Below, one piece after another: positions 27,410 to 36,674 of a stretch of DNA of 64,000 bases. Source of the DNA: Holophagales bacterium (GTDB lineage Bacteria; Acidobacteriota; Thermoanaerobaculia; UBA5066). The stretch's first letter is position 1. The number at the start of each line of letters is the position of its first letter. The notes below the pieces were generated by a model. It made no database searches. It was not told the origin of the DNA and was given only the letters and a program-made list of their open reading frames with translations. The position numbers were made by a program, and so were the translations under genes. The DNA lies in NCBI GenBank assembly GCA_016716705.1, contig JADJVF010000013.1, positions 1 to 64,000 of the forward strand, read 5' to 3'.

Positions 27410-29095
27410 GTGGGCGCGGACGTCCCGGGGGCCCACGCGCTCCTCGCGACGATCGAGCCAGCCTCGGTCGGCCCGGGGCTTCTGGCGCCGATCCTGGACG
27501 CCCTGCTGAAAGGGGCCGGCGCAACGAGGGGCCTTGCCCTGGATGCTGCGTCCCGTTGCCATCCTGCCGTTCGGGGCATCGCCCCGGAGCCGGATGATCT
27601 GGCAGTTCTCACTCTCGCCCTGTCCTCCGGCAGCGGCCACGTTGCGAGCTATGACCACTCCCTCCTCGCGCGAATGTTCGGCGCGGACGCAGCAGGGAGC
27701 GCGCCGCTCCCTGACCCCCGAATCGTCCCGCTGACGGCGGGGACGACACGCTCGCCTGGATCGCGCTCGAGCGGCCTCCGGAAGACCCCCGGGGTTTCGC
27801 CTCCGTCGCGGCGCACGCCGCCTCTCTCCTGGCCTGGATGAGGATGTCGGAGAAGGTCCGGGAGGCCGACTTCGAGCTGAAATACCGGGTGTGGGAGCTG
27901 GAGAGCCTCTACGACGTCGGACTTTCGATCGCCGGAACCCTCGACCTCGAATCCCTCGCGGACGAGATCCTGATGAAGTCCGTCTCGCTCCTGAACGCGC
28001 GGAGCGGAACGCTCGTCGTGAGGCCCGGTGCCGCGCCCGACGGTGAGCCCCAGGTCTTGATCCGGAGCATCGGGACGCCACTCGTCGACGACGGAGCCGC
28101 TCCCGACCCGGAAGGGCGGGTCCTCATCTGCAACCGCCGGGAAGACCGGCCCCCGGCGCTCGCGGGCGCGCCCGCCGAGAAGCTCCTGGCCGTTCCGATC
28201 TCGTCGGACGGCCGCCCGCTCGGCCTCCTCGTCGTCGCCGACAAGGAGAACCGCGCCGGGGGATCGACGACTTCGGCCCGGCCGACGCCCGCATCCTCTC
28301 GCTCTTCGGCAACCAGGCGGCGATCGCGCTCGAGAACGCCCGGCTCCACCGCGACGCGGTGGAGAAGGAGAAGATGGAACGGGAGATCGAGATTGCCGCC
28401 TCGATCCAGCGGGCGATCCTCCCCGCGACGCTGCCCGCCGTGAACGGGATCCTCCTCGCCGCGGGCAACCGTCCCACCCGCCAGGTCGGCGGGGACTTCT
28501 ACGACGTCTACCCGCTTCCCGACGGGCGCGTCGCCTTCTGCGTCGCCGACGTCTCGGGAAAGGGAATGCCGGCCGCGCTCCTCGTCTCGACGGTCCACGC
28601 CTGCATCCACCTCCTCATGGAAGGGGGGCGTCGGACCTGACGGGGCTCGTCGCCCGCATGAACGACCACCTCGCCCGCTTCTCGGTGACCCGCAAGTTCG
28701 TCACCTTGTTCATCGCGATCTTCGACCCCTCGGATCGGAGCCTGAGCTACGTGAACGCCGGGCACAACCCGGGAATCTGGATCTCGGAGGCGGGCGTGAA
28801 GCTCCTCCCGAGCGAAGGCGTCCCGATCGGGATGTTCGCGTTGGCGCCCCAGGTCGAAAGCCGCGTCGAGCTCGCGCCCGGCGACCTGGTCGTCCTCTAT
28901 TCCGACGGCATCACCGAGGCGGCCGATTCGAAGGACGAGGATTTCGGGATGGAGCGCCTGACGAGTCTTCTCGAGGCGGGTCGGGCGCTGCCGCCGAACG
29001 TCCTGAAGGACCGGATCTTCGCCGCCGTGGAATCGTTCACGCGCGGCGTCGCGCAGTACGACGACCAGACGGTTCTCGTAGCCCGTCCCACCTGA
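27410..29095 (+). CDS. GAF-domain SpoIIE/RsbU-type PP2C phosphatase; three single-base gaps
   Basis: About 562 residues after restoring one G at each of three runs: 27739-27742, 28258-28262 and 28623-28628. The rebuilt protein has an N-terminal helical region from GTG 27410, a GAF domain (WELESLYDVGLSIAGTLDLE, continuing in the next frame as LFGNQAAIALENARL), then the phosphatase: AASIQRAILPATLP, QVGGDFYDVYPLPDG, VADVSGKGMPAALLV, VNAGHNPGIWI and LYSDGITEAADS. All metal-binding aspartates are present across the three frames, and all three gaps are in G runs, so I treat it as one working gene. It closes the partner-switch cluster and should dephosphorylate the STAS protein just upstream. Confidence 0.88.
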
Positions 29096-29103
29096 GGCGG
29101 GGC

Positions 29104-30471
29104 GTGCGGCTCCGGACCTCGGCCGGGATCGTCCTCGCCGCGGGGATCGCCGCCTGCACCTTCTCCCGCGAGATCTCGGTCCAGGGCCACCAGCTCCTGA
29201 AGCCGATGCCTGGAGGTCTCGTCAACTCCGTCAACCTGGAGGAGCAGCTCCAGAAGGGGATGATCCCGGAGGTGCTCGAGTTCCTGGCCGGGCCGGGCAA
29301 GCGAACCGTCGACTCGACGCGCGGAGCGCGTGTCGCCGGACGGGCGGTCCTCGAAAGGGGAGACTTCACGGGCGCCCTTCCACTCCTCGAGAGAGCCCAC
29401 GCCGAAGAAGGGCGGCTCCAGGAACGGGCCGAGACGGCGTGGGCCGTGGCGCAGGCGTACTACTGGCTCGGCCGCTTCGAGGAGTCGGCCCGCTGGGTGG
29501 GAACGGCCCGGGCGCAGGGGCTCCTCATCGCGCAGGGGTGGGCCGCCTTCCTGGAGTCGGCCGGAAGCGAGCCGCTCTACGGCGGGGCCCCGGAAGGCGC
29601 CCGCCTCGTCGCGAAGATGCAGTACGGCCGCCCGCGGATTCCCCGACTCCTCGCCATGGTGAACGGTCGGGAGACCGACGCCATGGTCTTCGACACCGGG
29701 GCGTCCCTATCCCTTCTGACCGAGAGCGCGGCCACACGGATGGGGATCGAGCGCGTCGAGGGAGCCATCGCCAGCGCCGTGGGCCTGCACCAGACGGAGA
29801 TCCCGATGGGATTCGGCTGGGCGAGGACGGTCCGGATCGGCGACCTGACGCTCGAGCACGTTCCGTTCGGCATCCTGCCCGACGACGCGCTCACCTTCGG
29901 CACGTCGGGGACGCCCTACACCTTCGACGGCGTTCTGGGAGTCCACCTCCTCAAGGAGCTCGACTGGCTCGTCGACTACGAGACGCGGCAGGTCCGGGCG
30001 GTCCGCCTCCCGCCGGGGATGCGGCGTGGCTCTCGCGAGCAGAACGTCTTCTTTCGCCGCCTGAAGCCGATGGTTCGCGCCTCCCTGAATCAGGAACCCT
30101 GGTTCCTCTTCCTCCTCGACACGGGCTCCGAGCCGACGATGGTGACCCGGCGCGGCGTCCAGAAGGCCCGCAACGTCCGGAGCGAGGCGACCTATCCGAT
30201 GACCCTCGAGGGGATCGGCCAGAGCCGCGTTTCCTGGGGAAAGCTCTCGAAGGTGACGGTCGGCGTCGAGAAGTACATGGTCCGGTTCGCCGACATCATC
30301 GTGAAGGAGGGGGGAGAGGGGATCGAGGACGGGGTCCTCGGCTCGTCCTTCCTCGGGAATTTCGACGTCGCGATACGCTTCTCGACGATGACGCTCACGC
30401 TCGAAAGGCCGATCGACCGTCGCCTCCGCGAGCAGGCCCAGGCGGTGGAAGGGCGCCCTTCCCCCTTTTGA
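29104..30471 (+). CDS. lipoprotein with two retropepsin-like aspartyl protease domains
   Basis: 455 residues. GTG start, lipoprotein signal with lipobox IAAC (Cys18), a short TPR-like helical part (residues 75-140), then two retropepsin-type lobes. Lobe 1 has FDTGASLSLL (DTG at 197-199) and lobe 2 has LLDTGSEPTMV (DTG at 339-341), each followed by the hydrophobic GVLG or GVLGSSFL motif of these folds. Bacterial retropepsins usually have one lobe and dimerise; here both aspartates are on one chain, as in pepsin. Located 8 bp after the phosphatase, so it may belong to the same transcript. Substrate unknown. Confidence 0.85.
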   Translation: MRLRTSAGIVLAAGIAACTFSREISVQGHQLLKPMPGGLVNSVNLEEQLQKGMIPEVLEFLAGPGKRTVDSTRGARVAGRAVLERGDFTGALPLLERAHAEEGRLQERAETAWAVAQAYYWLGRFEESARWVGTARAQGLLIAQGWAAFLESAGSEPLYGGAPEGARLVAKMQYGRPRIPRLLAMVNGRETDAMVFDTGASLSLLTESAATRMGIERVEGAIASAVGLHQTEIPMGFGWARTVRIGDLTLEHVPFGILPDDALTFGTSGTPYTFDGVLGVHLLKELDWLVDYETRQVRAVRLPPGMRRGSREQNVFFRRLKPMVRASLNQEPWFLFLLDTGSEPTMVTRRGVQKARNVRSEATYPMTLEGIGQSRVSWGKLSKVTVGVEKYMVRFADIIVKEGGEGIEDGVLGSSFLGNFDVAIRFSTMTLTLERPIDRRLREQAQAVEGRPSPF

Positions 30472-30511
30472 GACGCCTGCGGCGGCACGCCGCTCGCTAG
30501 AATGTCCGGTC

Positions 30512-31247
30512 GTGACGATCTCGCGCAGAGACGGGACCGGGAGAAAGAGGCTGGTGCTTCTGGTGGCGCTACTCGGGAGTGTTTCCGGCGCAGGATGCCG
30601 CGACCCGCAGGCGAAGATGGTCGAGACGCAGATCGTCGCCCGCGGCGTGAAGGACGAGCGCGTCCTCCAGGCGATGCGCGAGGTGCCACGGCACCTCTTC
30701 GTCCCGCCCGACCAGGCGTCGCAGGCCTACGCCGACCACCCGCTCTCCATCGGGAGCGGGCAGACGATCTCCCAGCCGTACGTCGTGGCCTTCATGACAG
30801 AGCAGCTCCGGTTGACCGGAACGGAGAGGGTCCTGGAGATCGGGACCGGTTCGGGCTACCAGGCCGCCGTCCTCTCCCGCCTCGCCGGAGAGGTCTTCTC
30901 CATCGAGATCCGGCCCGAGCTGGCGGCGGAGGCGGCGGAACGGCTGAAGGCGATCGGAGCGACCAACGTCCGGATCCGCACGGCCGACGGCTACTACGGC
31001 TGGCCCGAGGAGGCCCCGTTCGACGCCATCGTCGTCACGGCGGCCCCCCGAGAAGGTCCCGGAGCCGCTCCTGGCGCAGCTGGCTCCCGGTGGGCGGATG
31101 GTCATCCCGGTCGGGGGCTTCTACCAGGAGCTCAAGGTCATCGAACGGACGCCGGAAGGGCTCCGCGAGCGGAGCGTTCGCCCGGTCCGGTTCGTTCCTT
31201 TCGTCGGGGAGGCCGAGCGCCACCGCGGCGACCCGGCCCCGCAGTGA
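30512..31247 (+). CDS. pcm: protein-L-isoaspartate O-methyltransferase with N-terminal export signal; frame interrupted at 31044-31049
   Basis: About 244 residues after removing one C from the run 31044-31049. Repairs isoaspartyl residues with S-adenosylmethionine. Motifs: VPRHLFVP, the substrate-loop SIGSGQTISQPYVV and SAM motif VLEIGTGSGYQ at 107-117, then APEKVPEPLLAQLAPGG in the shifted frame and a Pcm-like C-terminus. Unusually the enzyme begins with RKRLVLLVALLGSVSGAGC, which looks like a signal or a weak lipobox at Cys29. Exported forms have been noted in some environmental lineages, but the methyl donor source outside the cytoplasm is unclear. GTG start at 30512; a TAGAAT hexamer 9 nt upstream could give an almost leaderless mRNA. 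Confidence 0.88.
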
Positions 31248-31293
31248 GGGCCGGCACGTCGCGGCGCCGGGTCGCGCGGTAAGCTCGATCGGA

Positions 31294-34200
31294 ATGCGCG
31301 CTCTCGTCGCGGCAGCTGCCGCCATCGTCGCCGCGATGGCGGCTCCCGCCTCCGCGGACGTCGATCCGCTCCTGGCGTCGCGCCCGTCGGTGAGGGCCTA
31401 CACGGAACGGGACGGCCTGCCGCAGGGGACGATCCACGCCATCGCCTTCGACAGGCAGGGGTTCCTGTGGGTCGGGACCCAGGACGGGGCCGCGCGGTTC
31501 AACGGACGGACCTGGACGCGGTTCGACATGCCGGACCGGACGGTCTCGAACTTCGTCCGGGCCGTCCTTCCTGCGCGCGACGGAAGCCTCTGGTTCGGGC
31601 GGGAAGAGGGTGGCCTCGTGAGACTTCGGGACGGGCGTGTCCACGGTTTTCGGTCGAGACGAAGGGCTTCCGGCGGACCGGGTGAACCACCTGCTCGAGA
31701 CGAGCGACGGCCGGATCTGGGCCGCTACTCATGGGGGAGGGGTCGCGCGGTTCACGGGTACGGGCTTCGTCCCGGTCGTCGAAGGGCTCCCCGACCTGCG
31801 CGTCTGGCGGCTCCTCGAGGGGAAGGACTCTGCGGGAGGGCGCCGCCTCCTCGCCGCGTGCGAGGGAGGCGTCTCCGAGCTGCGCGAAGGGGGCCGCTGG
31901 ACCTCCGTCGACCTCGGCACGTCGCTGGCGGGGGTCAGCGTGAACTCGCTCCTCGAGACCGGCGACGGAGCGGAGCGGACTCTCTGGGCCGGGACGTACG
32001 GCTCCGGACTGTTCCGGGTGAAGGGCGGCCGCGTTACGCGGTTCGGGCCCGGGAGCGGCCTCTCGAGCCGGCTCGTGACGAGCCTCGCCGCCACGCCCGG
32101 GCCGGAGGGGACCCCGTCGTGTGGGCCGGTACCCGCGATGAGGGGTCTTCCGCCTCGGGAGGAATCCTTCGAGAACGGTTCCTCGGTTCCGCGCCGAAGC
32201 GAGGTCTACACCCTGGCCGGCGGCGTCGGCGTCGATGCCGAGACCTCTGGGTGGGGACGCGCGTCTCCGGGCTCCTGAGGATCCAGCAGGCGCCCCGGGC
32301 CGCCGCTCGACCGCGTTTCCGGACTGCCCGGTGACCAGGTCTATTGCTTCCTCGAGGCCGGCGGCCAGGGGAAACGCCGTGCCATCTGGATCGGGACGAA
32401 CGCCGGCGCGGCGGTCCTGGCGGACGGCCGGGTCGAGACGCACGGCGTCGAGAAAGGGCTCCCGGTCTCCCAGGTCCGGTCGCTGGCGTCGCTTCGGACC
32501 GGGGGCGGCGGCAGGGACGTCTGGGCCAGCGTCGTCGGATCCGGGCTCTTCCGCTTCGACGGCCTTCGCTGGCACGCCGTCGACGCCGGCCCGTCCTTCC
32601 GCGCAGCCGATGCCGCGGTCCTGCTCGCCGTAGACGACGGCGATGGGCCGTCGGAGCTCTGGGTCGGGACGGAGAAATCGGGACTCGGACGTCTCGTCCG
32701 CGGAACGTGGAGTGCGTATGGAGCCGCAGAGGGACTCCCGAGCGATTCCGTCCTCTCGCTGCTCGCGACGAGGAGAGGCCGGCACGACGGTCTGGGTGGG
32801 GACGAGAGGCGGCGGGCTCGCGGAGATGACCGGAGGACGGGTCGTCAAGGTCCACGACCGGGCCTCTGGGCTCCCGAACAACAACGTCCTCTCCCTGGCG
32901 GAGGTGGGCCGTCCGGACGGACGGCGGGAGCTCTGGGTGGGGACGAGGGGCGGGGTCGCGAGGCGGCTGCTCGATGTCCCGGGCGCGTCCTGGTCGTATC
33001 TCTCGGTCGAGACCAGCCCCTCTCTCCCGAACGACAGCGTCTTCCTCGTCTCCCCTGGACGCGACGGGCGCGTCTACCTCGGCACGAATCGCGGGGTCGC
33101 TCGCGTGTCGCTGTCGGCCGCGGGAGAGGGCCTCGGAGAGGCCCTGACGTTCGGAACGAACGAGGGGCTTCCGAGCGCCGCGTGCAACCAGGGGAGCCTC
33201 GTCGACTCGGAAGGGCGCGTCTGGGTCGCGACGAACGCGGGTGCGGCCGTTCTCGATCCGGGTCGCATGGAGGGCCGTGCGCCAGGTCCCCACCCGCTCG
33301 TCGTCGAACGCTTCGAGGTGTCTGGCCTGACGAAGCCGTCCGAAGGAGAGCAGCGCCTCGCTCCGAAGGAGAGGGACGTCGCTTTCGAGTTCGCCCTGCT
33401 CGCCTTCCACGGCGAGTCCCTCGTTCGCTATCGGAGCCAGCTCGTCGGCTGGGAAGGGGCCCCGTCGGAGTGGGTCCCGTCGCACCGCCGGGAGTTCACG
33501 AACCTCCCGCCCGGCCGCTACGTCTTCCGCGTGTGGGGTCGCGACGCCGATGCGTCGGTCAGCGGACCGGTCGAGGTCCGCTTCGAGGTGACTCAGAGCT
33601 GGTGGCGGCAGCCGGGCGCGCTCGGCCTCTGGGCGCTCCTTGCCGCAGCCCTCGGCCTCGCCGCCCTCCGCGTTCGGGAGAAGACTCTGCACCGCCGGGC
33701 GGAAGAGCTGGAAGCGCTCGTCCGCCTGCGGACGGGCGAGCTCTCGGAGGCGCGCGACGTAGCGGTCGCCGCGACGGAGAGCAAGAGCCGCTTCCTGGCC
33801 CACATGGCCCACGAGGTGCGGACGCCGCTGAACGCGATCCTCGGCTATTCGGACCTCCTCGCCGACGAGATGCGGGACCGCGGCGCCGACGACCTCCTCG
33901 CCGACCTGGAGAAGATCCGCCGCGCCGCCGGCCACCAGCTCGCCCTCGTCACCGAGGCGCTCGACCTCGGGAAGATCGAGGCGGGGAAGGCCGAGCTTCA
34001 CCTGACCCAGTTCGACGCGGCGCGCCTCGTCCGCGAGGCGGCGGAGATCGCCTGGCCGCTCGTGAAGAAAGGACAGAACCGCCTGGAAACGCAAGGAGTC
34101 GACGCCCTCGGGACCGTCTTCTCCGACGAGGGGAAGGTCCGGCAGGTCCTCCTGAACCTCCTGAGCAACGCCGCCCGCTTCACCGAGAAGGGGACGATCT

Positions 34201-34481
34201 CCATCGAAGCGGCGCACGCCGACGACACGCTGACGATCCGCGTGCGCGACACGGGCGTCGGGATGTCGCCCGAGCAGCTCCAGAGGGTCTTCACGCCATA
34301 CGCCCAGGCGAGCGCGGGGACCTCGGCCGTCTACGGCGGCACCGGCCTCGGGCTCGTCATCTCCCGCGGCTATTGCGAGCTGCTGCGCGGCTCTCTGGAG
34401 GTGGAGAGCGAGCCCGGGAAGGGGTCGACGTTCACGGTGAAGCTCCCCGTGAGGCTGGAGAGACGGGGCGCGGCGCGCTGA
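31294..34481 (+). CDS. beta-propeller sensor histidine kinase; many single-base indels between 31640 and 32770
   Basis: About 1,060 residues. Signal peptide at ATG 31294, then repeated two-component propeller units (GFLWVGTQDGAARF, GRIWAATHGGGVARF, LWVGTEKSGLGRL, VWVGTRGGGLAEM, RVWVATNAGAAVL), a Y_Y_Y domain (SEWVPSHRREFTNLPPGRY), one membrane helix (LGLWALLAAALGLAAL), a HisKA domain (FLAHMAHEVRTPLNAI, phospho-His) and an HATPase (NLLSNAARF, DTGVGM, GGTGLGLVIS). The propeller half needs about eight frame changes (for example at 31641, 32110, 32200, 32240, 32295 and 32768), while 32770-34481 is one clean frame. No receiver or DNA-binding domain and no response regulator nearby, so its partner is unknown. 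Confidence 0.85.
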
Positions 34482-34498
34482 TCGGTGACGAGCGTGCG

Positions 34499-36652
34499 GT
34501 GAGATCCGAGCGGGGTGCCTGGCGTTTCCTGGTCTCTCTGGCGCGTCCGTACCGCGGGCGTTTCCTCGTCATCGCTCTCCTGGCGCTCCTCGGCACGGCC
34601 GCGGACCTCGTCGAGCCCCTGATCTACCGCGCCGCGGTGAACGACGTGGCCGGCCTCTTCGTCGGCCAGGCGCCCGAGACTGCAGACGGCGAGGGGGAGC
34701 TTTCCGAGGAGGCACTGCCTCCGGTCGCCTCCGCCGCAGCGCCCGCTCCTCCAGCCAGGCCGGGCGCAGGCCCGCCGCCTGCCGCGATTCCGTCCCCCGT
34801 CGCAAGCCCGACGGTGGCTCCTGCACCGACGAGGACCCAGGCAAAGGGGGCCGGGCCCGCGAAACCGAAGACCGGCTCCTGGAAGCGCGGCCGGTGGCAC
34901 CACCTCCGGCCCCCCCGGGCCACCGCCACGCCGGCGAGACCGGGCCCGCCGGCACCCGTCCCCACGCCGGAGCCCCACCGTCCCGACTACGTGGCTCCCC
35001 GGACGCCCGGACAGACCATATCGACACTCCTCTGGGCGGTCGGGTTGCTCTTCGTGACGGGCGTCCTGAGCTACGTCTTCGCCCTCGCCGCGGACAACAG
35101 GAGCGCGGTTCTCGCCAGCAGGATCGAAGCGGACCTCATCCAGTCGACCTTCGGGCACGTCCTCCGCCTGCCGCTCGGCTTCTTCGGCAAGCGCGCAAGC
35201 GGAGGTCTGGCCAAGCAGATCGACCAGTCGGATCAGGTCGCGCCGATCGTGACGGCGTTTGCGCAGGAGATCGCGCCGGAGGCGATCCGCATGGCCGGCG
35301 TCTTCGGCATCATGATCTGGCAGAGCCCGCGCCTCTCGATCGTGGCGCTGCTCCTCCTCCCGTTCTACCTGGTTCTCGCCGTGCGGTCGGCCCGGAAGCT
35401 GGAGACGGGGATGGACGGCTACTACCAGATGTGGGAGGACGTCTCGGCCCGAATCCAGGACGCCCTCGCCTCGGTCAAGACGGTCAAGCTCTCCGGCGCC
35501 GAGCCCCGCGAGGCCGAGAATCTCCGCGGCGCCTCTACCCGGGCCTACGACGACTACCTCGCGCGCAACAGACTGTCGAACCGCTACCTTCTCGGGCAGG
35601 TCGTCCTGAGCCACGTCAGCAAGGCGTTCGTCTTCGGCTACGGCGGGTGGCTCGTTCTCGAGCGCCAGCTCACGCCCGGTGACGTCGTCATGTTCGTCGC
35701 GTACCTCGACCGGCTCTACGGTCCTATCGACTCTCTCAGCAGCATGGCCGTGAACCTCCAGCAGCATCTCGCTTCGCTCCGCCGCGCCCTCCGGCTGCTC
35801 GAGACGGAAGGCGGGGAGGGAGGCGGGAAACCGCTCGCGCCAGGGCCCGGAAAGATCGAGTTCCGGGACGTCCGCTTCGGCTACGTCCCGGACCGCGAGG
35901 TGCTGCGCGGCTTCAGCCTCACGCTCGAGGCGGGCTCGGTGACGGCGCTCGCGGGCTCCTCCGGAGCCGGCAAGACGACGGCCGCCGACCTGCTCCTCAA
36001 GCTCTACGAGCCGGGCTCGGGCGAGATCCTCGTCGACGGGCAGCCCCTCTCCGGGCTCGACCCGTCGTCGGTGAGGCGCGAGATCGGCGTCGTCGCCGCG
36101 GACGGCGCGGTCTTCCGCGGAACGCTGGCGGACAACATCCGCTACAAGCGCCCCGACGCGACGGGCGAAGAAGTGCGCATCGCGGCCCTCGATGCCGGCC
36201 TGGGGCGAACCCTCGAGAGGCTTCCCGATGGCCTCGCCACCCCGATAGGAGAACGTGGCATGGGGCTCTCGGTCGGGGAGCGGCAGCGGCTTCAGATCGC
36301 CCGGATCCTCGTCTCGCGGCCGCGCATCATCGTTCTCGACGAGGCGACGGCGAACCTCGACGAGGCGACCGAGGAGGAGATCAAGCAGTCCCTGGAGCGC
36401 CTGACTCCCCGCCCCACGACGCTCCTGATCGCCCACCGGTTCTCCACCCTCAAGGACGCCGATCGGGTCGCCGTCCTGGACGCGGGGAGGGTCGTCGAGG
36501 AAGGGACGCCGGAAGAGCTCGTCGCCGCCGGCGGCTGGTTCAGCCGGATCGTGGCCAGGAACCAGGAGAGCGTGGGGACGCAAGGGGAGACGGAAGGGGA
36601 GGCTGCCGAAGAGAAGCTCTCCGGCGAGGACGAGGAGGAGGATCCCGGCTGA
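34499..36652 (+). CDS. ABC exporter, fused membrane and ATPase domains, with Pro/Ala-rich insert
   Basis: 717 residues, start GTG 34499. Half-transporter of the MsbA/LapB type: first helix near residues 20-42, then a 110-residue Pro/Ala/Lys-rich insert (about 56-165), five further helices to about residue 400, and a nucleotide-binding domain with Walker A GSSGAGKTT, signature LSVGERQRLQIA, Walker B IIVLDEAT and H-loop IAHRFSTL. The insert would lie in the first extracytoplasmic loop, where related exporters have only a short turn. Acidic C-terminal tail (GEDEEEDPG). It follows the kinase gene by 17 bp; export substrate unknown. Confidence 0.9.
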   Translation: MRSERGAWRFLVSLARPYRGRFLVIALLALLGTAADLVEPLIYRAAVNDVAGLFVGQAPETADGEGELSEEALPPVASAAAPAPPARPGAGPPPAAIPSPVASPTVAPAPTRTQAKGAGPAKPKTGSWKRGRWHHLRPPRATATPARPGPPAPVPTPEPHRPDYVAPRTPGQTISTLLWAVGLLFVTGVLSYVFALAADNRSAVLASRIEADLIQSTFGHVLRLPLGFFGKRASGGLAKQIDQSDQVAPIVTAFAQEIAPEAIRMAGVFGIMIWQSPRLSIVALLLLPFYLVLAVRSARKLETGMDGYYQMWEDVSARIQDALASVKTVKLSGAEPREAENLRGASTRAYDDYLARNRLSNRYLLGQVVLSHVSKAFVFGYGGWLVLERQLTPGDVVMFVAYLDRLYGPIDSLSSMAVNLQQHLASLRRALRLLETEGGEGGGKPLAPGPGKIEFRDVRFGYVPDREVLRGFSLTLEAGSVTALAGSSGAGKTTAADLLLKLYEPGSGEILVDGQPLSGLDPSSVRREIGVVAADGAVFRGTLADNIRYKRPDATGEEVRIAALDAGLGRTLERLPDGLATPIGERGMGLSVGERQRLQIARILVSRPRIIVLDEATANLDEATEEEIKQSLERLTPRPTTLLIAHRFSTLKDADRVAVLDAGRVVEEGTPEELVAAGGWFSRIVARNQESVGTQGETEGEAAEEKLSGEDEEEDPG

Positions 36653-36674
36653 CGGTGGCCCTACGGGCCGGGAT
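36642..36674. terminator. possible hairpin between convergent genes
   Basis: ATCCCGGC (36642-36649) and GCCGGGAT (36667-36674) form an 8-bp stem whose loop contains a competing GGCCC-TAC-GGGCC hairpin. It overlaps both stop codons and is followed by TTCCCCC, not a clean T run, so intrinsic termination is only possible. Confidence 0.35.

Noticed and set aside
28359..28640. Independent short phosphatase gene starting at ATG 28359
   Set aside because: It lacks the GAF part and the C-terminal metal ligands, which continue in adjacent frames; it is a fragment of the gene at 27410-29095.
30498..30503. TAGAAT as a promoter for a leaderless methyltransferase mRNA
   Set aside because: Good -10 match, but no -35 and only one AT-rich hexamer; too weak to list as a feature.
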